This document shows positions 9,394 to 19,748 of a DNA stretch of 64,000 nucleotides, piece by piece. The position numbers and the translations under genes were made by a program. Origin of the DNA: Auriscalpium vulgare. Lineage: Eukaryota > Basidiomycota > Agaricomycetes > Russulales > Auriscalpiaceae. Where the stretch lies: NCBI GenBank assembly GCA_019915015.1, contig JAHBBC010000015.1, positions 682,001 to 746,000 on the forward strand, read 5' to 3'. Within the stretch, counting starts at the first letter, position 1, and each line of letters opens with the position of its first letter. A model generated the notes under the pieces. The model was not told the DNA's origin. It was given only the letters and a program-made list of their open reading frames with translations, and did not search any database.

Positions 9394-12205
9394 ATGTCCT
9401 CCCCTCCCTCGAGCCCCGTCTCTGACCACCACCCAGCTATCCCCGTCTCCCACCCACGCTCGTCCCCCCGCTCCCCCGCCCGCTCCAGCCCCCAGCCCCC
9501 CATCTCCCCGCCCAAACCGGCCGCCCAGAACAAAGCCATGAACGGGAACCCATCCGTCGCCACGCCGACTCCCAACACCCCCACCAACGTTGCGCCGCTT
9601 ACCCCACCCGATTCGGTCGCCCGCTCTGTCCCCGCCGCGGACGAGAAGACCGCGCCCCCGCATGCAGCCGTCATCGCTCCCGCCGCTCCAGTCCATGTAG
9701 AACAAGCCCGGACGCGCGCTCCTGCTCCTGCCCAGGACGAGGACCCCGCTTCTCTCCGCACTCCCAACGTGTACATCAACGGGCTTCCCCCGAACTTTCC
9801 GGAGGAGCAGCTCTACGCGATGACCAAGGACTTTGGCGGTGTGATCAGCGTTCGTACTTTCACCAGACACGTCAGCGATCGTCCTTCGTACGTTTCCAGT
9901 TTTTCTTTGGACCATTGAACGTGCTGATCTGTGGGATCACTCTCATCAGAGGCTACGGATTTGTGCTGTGAGTATCCGTTCTCTGTGGCGAAGGCTTGCT
10001 GATCTGACCGCGTCTCTTCTTAGGTTCGATACGGTTGACAGCGCAGCCAAGTGCATCGAGTCGCTCAGGCGCTATAGGAACCTCCATCCCTCCTTCTCCA
10101 AGGTAATCTCGTTTTGCGCTTCCGCGTAGCCTTCTTGCTCAACTTGGTTGTTCTTTAGCAAGTGCACAAGATCCCCGGCACCGAATACGCGAGCATCGCG
10201 CCCTCGGATTTCTCCTCCGCCTCCTCGGCGTCCTCCATATCCGATGGCCACGAGTCCTTCAAGGCCCGCATGGAGCGACTCAGGGACGAGTCGAGCACAA
10301 ACCTGTATATCGAGGGACTGCCGATGAGCATCGACGAGCCGGTACGCTGTTCGTTGTTCAAAGCTGTCACATTACCAACATCGGTTTTAGACGCTCGGTG
10401 CGTTGGTTGCGCCGTATCCCATCAAAAGCAGCCGGTTCTTCCAGACACGTCTCAGCCATCCACCTAGAATCATCGCTTTTGTCAGGTAGTTGGTTGCCTG
10501 CCCTTCGTGTCATTCGCGTTACTGATGGATTGGATTGTGCAGGCTAGAGTCACGCGCGGCTTGCGAGGAGATTATCGAGCGCCTTCATGGCAGGATGATC
10601 CGTGGCTGGAACGATCCTGGCAGTCGCATCTCTGTGCGGTTCGCGGACTCCGCCGAGCAAAGGGAACTCAGAGTAAGTGCCGGCATCCGACGCATAATGC
10701 GGGGACTAACTCGCTTCACTCAGCGCACCGAACGCACGGGACAAGAAGACGTGTCGCCACCATCCCGATTGACCATGGCGCAGGCGGCTCTTCTCAATCT
10801 CCGCGGCCAGCATGCCCAGCCTCACCGCGGCGCACGTGCTCCGGACGCTGGGCGTCGTCTTCCTCTCTCCCAGTCGCACACATTCGCCGACCATCAGTAT
10901 ACCCAGGCCAATGGCAACCAGAACGCATATACCCACCTGCCTATGCATCCTATCGCTGCCGGCTATCAGGAGAAGCGCACGAATGTTGGCAACGGCCGGC
11001 TCCCAGCCTCGCGCTCCGCTCCTTCGCATCTGCAGGCACGCGGTGGGCCTACGCCCGCTCAGCGGGAGCTTCCGCCCGCGTCGGCCAGCGACATTGACCT
11101 CTCGCTGCTGTCGCGTACTGCGACCGCAAGTGGGTTTACGCCGTTGGAGCAGCAGCTCATCATCCAGGCTCAACTCCGTGCCGAGATGGACGCCAGGCAA
11201 GATGCGTTGTACGAAGCTCAAGGCACGCTTGCGCCGTCGCTCATGTCGGCCACCCGCCACGCCAACGGAAACGGCTCGCGCCCGCTGAGCCGTATCAGCC
11301 TCGCCTCCGCAGCGTCTTCCAAGGAGTTCGTACCTCGTGGATTGGCGTCGCGCCTCCAACAAGCCCACGCTCAGGCCGACTCGTACGACGCGCAGACGCT
11401 CTCTCCTATCGACTTCTTGCCCCCGATGTCGGAGGACGAGTTCCACGCGAATGCCCAGTTGACGTCTCCTCAGCAACAGTACTCCCAGCGCCAGCAGCAC
11501 ATGTCCAACAAGAATACCCCAGCTTCGCACTCCGGCTATGGCCAAGATACCAACAACAATGAATCGACTTACAAGACTATCTACGACGACGAGAACAAGG
11601 AGCGTGGCATACGCCTCTCCAACTCGATGGACTTCGTATTTGCAAGCAATCGGCAGCATGCCACTCAGGCCACCGATCAGGGTAATTCGGCGCTGCACAT
11701 GCGGTCGACGACTCTCCCTCCCCAGTTCATGCATGGTGGCAGCTCGGGTGTCGGCGCCGGCGCCAGCAACATTGGCCCGAGCCATGCACGCTTGAACGGT
11801 ATCCTCTCGCCCACTATCCATTCGAACGTCCGCACGCTGGGCCAGAACCTGAGCGGCAAGCTGAACATCTCGGTGCCGACCAACCCGAACGCCACCCCCG
11901 TTCTCCACCATGAGGATAGCGAGCGCAACACGCTGTCGCCCAACTCGGCTCTCGTGCACACGCATCACCCCGCGGACTCGCCACTGGTGCCGTCGCCTGC
12001 GTTGACTTATGTGTCGAGCTCGAGCTCCTCACGGACGCCGTCGACGCTGAGCCCGGCGACGCCCTTCTTTCCGTCGTTTGCGAGCGCGGGAGAAGGCTTC
12101 GGCATGGTGGGCTACAAAGGCGAGGACCACTCGCATGTCGCCAAGGAGAGGAGCGTTCAAACAGGGCCGTTCGGCCTTCAGAAGGTCAGGACGGGAAGCC
12201 AGTGA
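9394..12205 (+). CDS. RRM-domain RNA-binding protein (two RRMs)
   Basis: The seven exons are 9394..9887, 9950..9967, 10024..10102, 10159..10341, 10391..10485, 10543..10672 and 10724..12205, giving 826 aa. Residues 1-120 are Pro/Ser-rich. RRM1 starts at about 126 (RNP2 VYINGLP, RNP1 GYGFVLF split over the 18-nt exon 2). RRM2 starts at about 245 (NLYIEGLP; the RNP1 equivalent RIIAFVRL precedes a conserved RLHGRM segment). The remaining ~490 residues are Gln/Ser/Asn/Pro-rich and low in structure. The layout resembles fungal RBMS/Elav-like post-transcriptional regulators. The target RNAs are unknown. ATG 9394 was chosen because it opens the frame after a pyrimidine-rich leader, although the open frame extends upstream. 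Confidence 0.88.
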
Positions 12206-12889
12206 GTCGTCGCTCCATGGCAGCCTTGTTTGCCCTCCCGCGCCTGCCTGGGTCACCGCGCATCTTCACCTTGGTCGTTCTGGCGTCATTATCCGCGTAT
12301 ATTGGTTTGCCTTTGCATCTTCCCATGCCCCGCGCGTCTCGGGGCTTGTTGTTTTCAGAGAATCCATCGCTCGTCCATTCGTCATCTTTGCCTTCCTGGT
12401 TTGTTCGTTGTCACGTCAGCGCGTCCTCATTCGTTATTCGCCCCATTATTTCTCGACCAAGCACTTCGATCAGCTATCTGCGCCGCGAGATGCGCGCCCT
12501 ATTCGACCTACTGTTTATAATTCGCATGCATTTCGACCCGCACATCCAATTCAACTCGTTCGCCGTCCAGCCCTTTGATTATTATGGACGCCAGCTATAG
12601 CCATACATGAACAAACGTATATATATTCGGGCCCTCGTCGCGTACAAGTCCCCATGTGTTACCCTAGTGTGTTATTCGTATGTGTGTGTATCGCACTAGC
12701 AATCAAAGTGTTTATTCGCGAGGAAGTGGGGTCGCTATTTGTCATGGCGGGACGCCCGGGACCGAGCCGCCGGCCGCATCCTGGCATCGACGACCTCGTT
12801 CTCAGGCACGAAGATAGGCCGCCGTCTGGTGACTGGCCGCGGCGCCAAAGAATAATAGGCTCTGCTCGCTGTTCGGTGCTCCAGATGGT
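12206..12889. other. 3' flank of the RRM gene, no gene seen
   Basis: T-rich sequence follows the stop codon, with a TATATATATT stretch near 12618. It is probably 3' UTR and intergenic spacer up to repeat B'. Open frames here are short and unrelated to known families. Confidence 0.5.
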
Positions 12890-13735
12890 CCGGCGAACGC
12901 GTGACCGAGCGTAAGGAGGATAGGTGCGCTTTCTTCTCTTATATTCGACTCGGGCGGCGATCGCTGATGCGTCGCTCATTCTCTGCAGCTCGCGAGACGA
13001 AGGCCGAAGAGCGGACGACACTGAAGACGCGGACAAGCCCCCGGCGGCTACGACGAGGTGTGTGGCGCTTCGCTCTGCTGCGTCGTGCAGGCAGCTGACA
13101 CTCTGTTCGCAGCCGTGAAGCTCTGAAGGCCGAGCTCGATGTCAAGCAGCTCGCATGTCGAAGAACAAGGCCGAAGATCACGGTCCGACGTGTGAACTGG
13201 GTGCGCCCGTCCCTCTCTTCCACCCCAGCACGCCCGCTCACCGCCGCCCGCTCTCCCGCAGGTGATCCTTCTGCTCTCGTACTGTACCGCCGACAATCAT
13301 GTTGCTCTCCATCATGTATTTCGCTGGGCGGGCAGCGTGCTCCAGGCTACCGGGGAGTTCTGACGGGCGTCCGGGGGACCGGCGACCGTACACCTGAAGG
13401 TGGCAAGAGGCTTCGGCCCACTGAGATGCGCCCAGGTTTAGAACCGGTAGTCTTGCCTTGAATGGCCGGGAGCACGTGAAACGCAGGGGGGCCTTCAATA
13501 TCATTATTGAGGGTGTTGAGGAACTTCGGGTGTGATCGGAATCTTGAGTTGGACGCCTCACAGGAATCGTTAGCGAACGCTTGACTGTGACTCCACATTT
13601 ATCGTTCGCCTTCATATATACATATATATATTACAATTTCTGCGCACGCCTGTTCGAAGGTGTCGGACGGTTATCACGCCCCCGCCTCGGCAGCGTTTCA
13701 AGTTGGCGCGCGCGCGCGCGCCTGGCCACACGCTC
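12890..13735. repeat. Repeat segment B' (inverted copy of 3111-3925)
   Basis: The segment matches the reverse complement of 3111-3925 along nearly its whole length, and ends in the same (GC)n tract at about 13700-13725. On the plus strand, splice-like junctions around 13034 and 13113 would join EDADKPPAATT to SREALKAELDVKQLA. This supports an origin in the exons of a host gene, but the frame is not continued. Confidence 0.7.
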
Positions 13736-13756
13736 CCGTGCATGGTCAGCGCACTG

Positions 13757-14089
13757 CAGGACAGCTATGTAGCTCCCGAGGCCGTCTGTCATCCGGTAGG
13801 GGTGGGGCTTGCGCAGGATACACACTGGGTGTGATGTTCGGTTGAGCTCTGTCTGTACTTTTACGAGATGTATCGAGTGGTACACTGCTATTGATGTCTT
13901 GAGTTTGTTCTTCTCGGATTGCGATACACATGTGTTCGAGCTGAGTACTGCCAGGATCGTGTTGGTTCAGAGGAGGCAGCGCTATGAATTGTCACCCTTG
14001 TTATCAAAACTCAGACCTGAACTCAGGACGAGTCGCCGTATGCTACAGAGCCGGAATCGTGAAAAGGAATGTAGCGCGAGGATCCAAAC
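13757..14089 (-). repeat. Third copy of the PhzF upstream region (no PhzF attached)
   Basis: The segment aligns directly with 2575-2917 (GGCGCAGGATAC, TTGAGCTCTGT, GAGTGGTA(T/C)AC, GCGATACA-ATGTGTTCGAG, GAGGCAGCGCTAT blocks) but is more diverged. It abuts U6-2 as its partner abuts U6-1. No PhzF coding follows on the proximal side, where B' begins instead. Confidence 0.75.
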
Positions 14090-14154
14090 AAAATAAATAT
14101 TGAGATCCGTAGATCTACCACTCTGAAACAGCGTGTCATCCTTGTGCAGGGGCC

Positions 14155-14185
<31 letters not shown>

Positions 14186-14210
14186 TTCGTATGCATCCCC
14201 GAAGGGAGCG
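14090..14210 (-). ncRNA. U6 spliceosomal snRNA, copy 2
   Basis: The RNA region is the same as U6-1 base for base as far as I can compare: ACAGAGA box, AGC triad, internal stem-loop, 3' hairpin (plus-strand 14103-14116) and TTTT terminator (14093-14090). The upstream ACAAAAG core at 14259-14253 is again 49 nt before the 5' end. It lies in the same orientation as U6-1, although B and the PhzF block are inverted between the two loci. Confidence 0.93.
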
Positions 14211-14300
14211 TAGGTAATTGCGCAGAGCCAACCCCGTCGCGCGCATATTCGGCTTTTGTCTGAGCGGCGGGTCCGTTGTTCCGCCAGCAAGTGATGTCAC

Positions 14301-15991
14301 GTCCTCATTGCGCAAGCTACCAGCGCCTCTCTAAGTGCTTGCTCATCATAAGCGACGTCGGCCGAATGAGTCCTTCGCATCGCCGAGTCACCTTTGCTTG
14401 CCAAGGTCTATCCTGTCCCCGTAATTATAAGCGCCCTGACCTTGTGCAAACAGTCTGCTGTTCACGTGCCTCTTTCGAAGGCGTCCAGTCGGCTTGGGGT
14501 ATCCCTACCCATCTCTTTCCCACTCACACTCCTGCGCTGCCGCGCTCCTTTTCTATCGAGATTCATTATTCGAATTCATGTCCACACTGATTCCAGCCTC
14601 GTATGCGATCACAGGCGCTTCAGCGACGCTTCCCCAGCCATTGTGGCAGTGGCATCGCTGGGTGTACGGCCTGCTCTTCCTAAGGCTCCCATTCGGCCTG
14701 CAGGGGCATCGGTGCGTGGGGCAGGGGGGGCGAGCTCTTGTATAGAAACAAGTTTTGGACTCGCAGGGCGGTGGCCGGGCAGGCAAGCTCGATGACACCG
14801 TCGATGGAGGCTTGACGGTCAGTCTGCTCGTGCTGTATTTGCCGCGCCATGCATTCTTCTAAGTTTGAGATGCCACACACACTGCAGGTACCACAACAAT
14901 GTCAGCGGCTTCCAGCATGACGCGCCCAGCTTGCAGGTCAAGGGCGAGGGCCGCCCCATTGTGTCCCCGCCGCGCTACGTTTGCAAACCGAAGCTGCCGT
15001 GCTCAGTGCGACGTCACTGCATGCACATGCCTCGGCAGCCCAACGTGTGTGCTGGGGCCCTCTGCATCAGCACAGCCGAGGCGACTGTCGCAGGGCAATC
15101 CCGATGCAACGGGAGGGCACGGGCACCGCCACTCGCGGAGACGCTATCCGTGCCGGCGAGAGGTTGCGTCGAGCGACGCGCGAGCCTGAGAGTGAAGCAC
15201 GAGGCAGTTGAAGAGGTCCCCGTGAGCTGGCCTCGCTCCTACCATGCGCGTGCCGGAGATGAAGCGTCGCGAACGCGCCCACGACGTGCCAGGCCGCGGT
15301 CAAGCGCGAGGATGAAGATGTGGAGTAGCCGCAACGCGCCCACCGTCTCCCAGCTCCCGCCGCTCCGAGCGCGCTTGCGCGGGCCAAATGTGTGCGCTGC
15401 CATCCACGCCCCGCCAGCTGTACCATCCGCGTATGCCGCAGTCTACGAGCTCCTCGACGGACACGGAGGTCAGCTCATGCGCACACCCGCATCGTCGGTC
15501 ACGGAGGGCGAGTACCCGCCCGCGACGGACACGTCGTGGAAGAAGGCCGCGTTGGTCCTGCGAGAGAGCAAAATGGAGAGGAACAAGGCGCGGAGCGGAC
15601 TGTGTGGGAGGCGGAGGAGTTGACGCAGCGCATGTGGCAGCAGAAACGGGCGCTCCGCTCTCCTGCGCGTGCTGCAGGAACATCCTGGAACAAATTGTAG
15701 ATGGCCTGCCCGATCTGTGATTCGGCTGTATCGCGCGAGGGATTCGCGGAGCATACTACCTATCTGCAGTCAAGTGCCACCACATACATACTTAGGTCTG
15801 GGTATATCATTCTACTACTACTAGCACTACAGTACGTCTCTAATCTTCTTGCGACTGAATTACATGACGGTATCATTCCCATGCTTGCCTGCAAGGACCC
15901 GGGCTAAAACGGCAAGCAAGGTGGCCGTCGACGCAGTCGGCACTTCCCCAGTATACGGCGAACATGACATTCAACCACTCACTTCCAAGAT
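14301..15991. repeat. PhzF promoter fragment split by a ~1.56-kb insertion
   Basis: Positions 14301-14394 match 16350-16453 (TCCTCATTGCGCAAGC through GTCACCTT). Positions 15952-15991 match the very next part of that promoter (TATACGGCGAACATG through CACTTCCAAGA). The 14395-15951 segment in between is absent from the other copies. Near its ends are CACCTTTGCTTGCC (14389-14402) and GGCAAGCAAGGTG (15911-15923), an imperfect inverted repeat. The insert has open frames up to 252 codons (14865-15623) without recognisable domains. Confidence 0.65.
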
Positions 15992-16500
15992 TCGCTTTTC
16001 AACTTGTCGGATATGTAGTGTGTATGGCGACCCATCTTGAGTCCAACTTTGAGACCAAGGGTGACCTATCAATTCATAGCGCTGCCTCTTTCCCCGTACC
16101 TCCGAAGCAATACGATACCAGTAATCTTCTCGAACACATGTGTATCGCAGTCCGAGACGAGCAAGCCCAAAACAATACCAGTATACCACTCAATACACCT
16201 CGTAGAAGTACAGAGCTCAAACGAACATCCCACCAACTACGTATCTGCGCCCACGAGCTACCCGATATCGGTGACAGACGGGGGTCTCGGGAGTTATATA
16301 GCTGATCTTGCGCTTACTCTGACCTTGTGTGGGAGACCTTCGTTTCAACTCCTCATTGCGCAAGCCAGCGCCTCTGTAAGTGCTTCCTCATCAAACCAGG
16401 AGCGAGGTCAGCCGAAGGCATTCGAGTCATATGCATCACGTCACCGGTCACCTTATATACGGCGAACATGCACCTAGAAGTTCAATCACTCACTTCCAAG

Positions 16501-17504
16501 ATGGCTGCGGAAACACAGAACATACTTCCCGTGACGATCCTCAACGCATTCACCGACGACTTCGCAGGCGGCAACCCCGCCGCCTGCGTGCTCCTCCCGC
16601 CCGCGCTGTTCGCGTCCATCCCCAGCGCGACGCTCCAGGCAATAGCGCAGAATCTCAACCAGCCCATAACGGCCTTCATTACGCCCCTCAGCGCCAGCAC
16701 ATCCTCGCAGACGTTCAGCGTGCGCTTCTTTACCCCGATGTGGGAGTTCCCGGTGTGTGGGCACGCGACGCTCGCGAGCGCAGGCGCGCTGTTCACGGAC
16801 AGTGCGCGTGTGCCGGCGGGCGTGCAGGAACTGCGCTTCGAGACGCCACGCGGCGACGTGCTCGTGGCGACGTGTGCGCCGGAGGGGCGCGTGGAGATCG
16901 CGCTGGCGCGGGCGACTCTGACCGAGCTGGAGGGCAAGGAGGCGGACGAGCTGCGCGACGTCCTCGCAGATGTGCTGGGGAATACGCCGGTCGTGTATAT
17001 GAGCAAGGCAGACGAGCTGCGTGAGGTCCTCGCACGTGTGCTGGGGAATACGCCGGTCGTGTATATGGGCAAGGCAGACGCACCATACGGAAATTACGTG
17101 CTCGTCGAGGTCGATACGCTGCACCTGGGGGAGCTAGAGCTCAACTTGCCCGCGCTGGTCAGTCTTCCTTCGCGTCGTCGAAGGCACCAGCTGATCAGGC
17201 TGTGCAGCTCGACACGAAATTCGACATAAACATCCTCACCGCGCGATCCGCCGAGCCTGGCGTCGCTTTTGAGTCGCGCATGTTCTACGGTGACACACAC
17301 ATCCTCGAGGACGCGGTCTGCGGCTCCGCGCACGCACTGCTGGCACCATATTGGGCGGCGAAGGACGCGCTAGGCCCTGCGTTCCTGGCGAAGCAGGTCA
17401 GCGCGCGCGGGGGGTACTTGCAAGTAGGGTTGGAAGATGCGGAAGGCCAAGTGAAGCTCGCCGGGAATGTGAGGAAGGTGTTCCAAGGACAGGTGTACGT
17501 GTAG
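16501..17504 (+). CDS. PhzF-like isomerase-fold protein, right copy
   Basis: The model is join(16501..17157, 17199..17504), 320 aa, with one 41-nt intron at the same site as in the left copy. Family motifs are GGNPAACV, RFFTPMWEF then CGHATLAS, and EDAVCGSAHALLAPYW. As in the left copy the catalytic-Glu position is not acidic (Ile56, NQPITAF). It is 22 residues longer than the left copy because of an in-frame 66-bp tandem duplication (ADELR...VVYMSK then ADELR...VVYMGK, about 16947-17078). A TATA-like TTATATAC lies at 16453-16460, ~41-48 nt before the ATG. Convergent with SAM50, stops 84 nt apart. Cytosolic; substrate unknown. Confidence 0.9.
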
Positions 17505-17588
17505 GCGTTGGCGGTCCTTTTGCAAATGCAGACAGGGTATCAGTTGCTCTCTGAAGTGTGGTGCGGTCTGTCTAATAAATGAGTAATA

Positions 17589-19259
17589 TCATAAGAACTC
17601 TAGACCCATGCCCGCTTGGAAACCCCGCCTGAATCCGTCCGACTTCTTGGCGGTGAGCGGCACGCCGAAGTTCACCTCGAGGCGGATGGGGTCGAAGGTG
17701 TATATTAGTCCCACGCCTGCGGATATTGACGGGCGCGAAACGGCGGCTGCGATGTTGTCGCGGAACGTTTTTGCTGTAGTAAGAGGCGAGAGTCAGCACG
17801 AAACATTAGGATGTCAGGGTGGTGGTAGGGACGAACTGGAATGTGCGGCTTCGAGTTGGCCGGCGTTGCAGAATAGGTGGGTCTTGAGAGGCCAGTGCGG
17901 TTTTCGAGGGAAGTCGGATATGAGGCTGACGCCGGTCGCCCAGTACATGTCGCCTCCGATGAAGTCAGCTGGTACGATGGTCAGCACTAGTTTCCGCCGA
18001 TAGAGAGTGACGTACAGCCATCTCTTGGCCCTAGGCTGTTTGCGCGGAACATCCGCACACTTGTTGGGCCGCCCAGCTGGAACCGGTCAGCTAAGAGCGA
18101 CGGCCCGAGCAGGCTGTTCAGCACGCCGGCGCGTGCTCCGACAGATAGGTGCTGTCGGTTCATCCCAAGAAAAGCATAACAGACGTCTGCGCGTGAGATC
18201 AGGCTGGCCGAGATCCTAGCGTTGAAAAGGGACTGACGACACCAGGGAAGATTGCGCGCGTCGCGCAGCCCTCCGCCTCCGCCTTGTAATACACCGCGTC
18301 GCCACCAAGACCTGCGAACTCATGCCGCAGCTTCGCGAAGGCGCCCCGTGTGCCTGTGATCGTGTTGTCGCGTGTATCGCGCGTCCAGGTGTGGAAGATG
18401 GAGGACTTCACAGTATGTCCGGCGGCTTCGCGCACGCTGGAAGGTCGTATGAGATGTTGTGGGTGAAAATCTGGCTGAGTGGTTTACCTGATGGACGCGG
18501 TGGGTGTTAGGCTGCCTATGTGCCGCAGGACGGCCTCATATCCCATCTCATGTTGCCCGGTACGCGTCGTACCGCGCTTCGAGGATCGTCAGCAAACAAA
18601 CTTCCGGAGTAATGAAGTCACTCACCCGGACCACTGCTTTCACGCCTCGAAGTGCCTCCGTTGAACTCAGATAGAACGAGTTGTCCCTGTCCAACGCAAA
18701 CACAGAGATTTCGCCGCGCGTATCGAGCGTCGCGGTGAGAGGTGCCGAGAAGGAGCCGTGGAACGAGCGCCGCGTCTTCGTACCGACAGACACGTTCGCC
18801 TCGAGCGTCTCTGCGCCTCCAAACACGTTCCGTATATGGCCAGTTGCACTCTGCAAGGCATGCCGAGGGAACCCATCAGCCACGAGCGAGGCCCAAATGA
18901 ACGCACGTGCGCACCGCATTGCCCTCGCTGTTCCCGACCTCAGTGGCCGTCTTCAAGTAGAACCGCCCCCTCTCACGCGCGGTGAAGACTACGTCCACGT
19001 CGCCCTGTTTCGCAGATGGCTCGCGGCTGGGCTCGAGCCGCGCGGTGACGGTGGAGAAGACGTCGGCCTCGCGAAGGTAGTGCCCGATGTCGCGCGTCGT
19101 GCGCAGGACACCCTCGAAGGTGGTATGTGGGCCATGCGCGGACGCGGACGCGAGGTGCGGGTTGATGAGCGACTCGAGGAAGGTGCGACGGGTGTGTTTC
19201 GCGCCGTCGACGCGGACGGCGGCGATGCGGGCGGGCTGTTGGAGAAGGGTGTCGTCCAT
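17589..19259 (-). CDS. SAM50: SAM50/TOB55, mitochondrial outer-membrane beta-barrel insertase
   Basis: The seven exons on the minus strand are 19259..18915, 18850..18626, 18576..18488, 18436..18241, 18151..18016, 17968..17837 and 17773..17589, giving 435 aa. The protein is the central subunit of the SAM complex, which folds beta-barrel precursors into the mitochondrial outer membrane. An N-terminal POTRA-like region (~25-125) precedes the barrel. The loop-6 region reads DRFQLGGPTSVRMF then LGPRDG, with VRMF where many family members have VRGF. The C-terminus QAGMGLEF fits the beta-signal pattern. The exon 4 donor (GTCGTC) is weak; the decayed copy has GTACTC there, which supports this junction. 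The gene is essential in yeast, so this is likely the sole functional copy. Confidence 0.92.
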
Positions 19260-19748
19260 GGTGCGCGCAGCGTTGATTTATGCCCGCGGGTACAGGTGCT
19301 GCGGGTGTCCGACTCCTGGAAGAACTGTGCTGGCTGTTGACGAGGCCGGTGAGTGCGCCGTCGTGGTCACGACATGCCGATCGCGAGATCAAAAAACTGA
19401 CCTGGCACCGATCCTCTGTAGCCCACAAAGTGTGCTCTCAGCGAGCGCGGCAGTCGACTGCCTGCAGTTGTACACAGCGAGTTGCAAGACGACAAGTGGC
19501 GGCCTACAGCTGGAAACGGTCGGGCGATCGGGAGTCTAGACCGAAACTGGGGGCGCGGGGGTTCGGATCGTTGCGCCAGGGATAGTCGCGCCGAACCAAG
19601 CGCCCGTTCATCTGACCCGCTGCACGTCAATTGGAGTCGATCCAAGCCTGCACAGACGCGCCAACACTCATCGTCTCTCTTTCTCCTTCCTCCTCCACCC
19701 CGTTGGATTATCCGCCTTCTAGACGCGCTCTCTCCTTGACTTGGAGCC

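Larger units (their letters stand above)
15992..19715. repeat. Right arm (A') of the inverted segmental duplication
   Basis: This arm is the inverted partner of 225-2898. It carries intact versions of both genes (PhzF on plus, SAM50 on minus, tail to tail) and ends just upstream of the MATE start codon. Because SAM50 is essential and intact only here, this arm is probably the ancestral locus. Confidence 0.85.

Noticed and set aside
10706..11968. Minus-strand open frame of 420 codons
   Set aside because: It is antisense to the long last exon of the RRM gene and shows no domain; a GC-rich shadow frame.
14578..14745. Short frame starting MSTLIPASYAITG as an MGST-like gene
   Set aside because: Only the first residues recall microsomal glutathione transferases. 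No following exons carry the family motifs.
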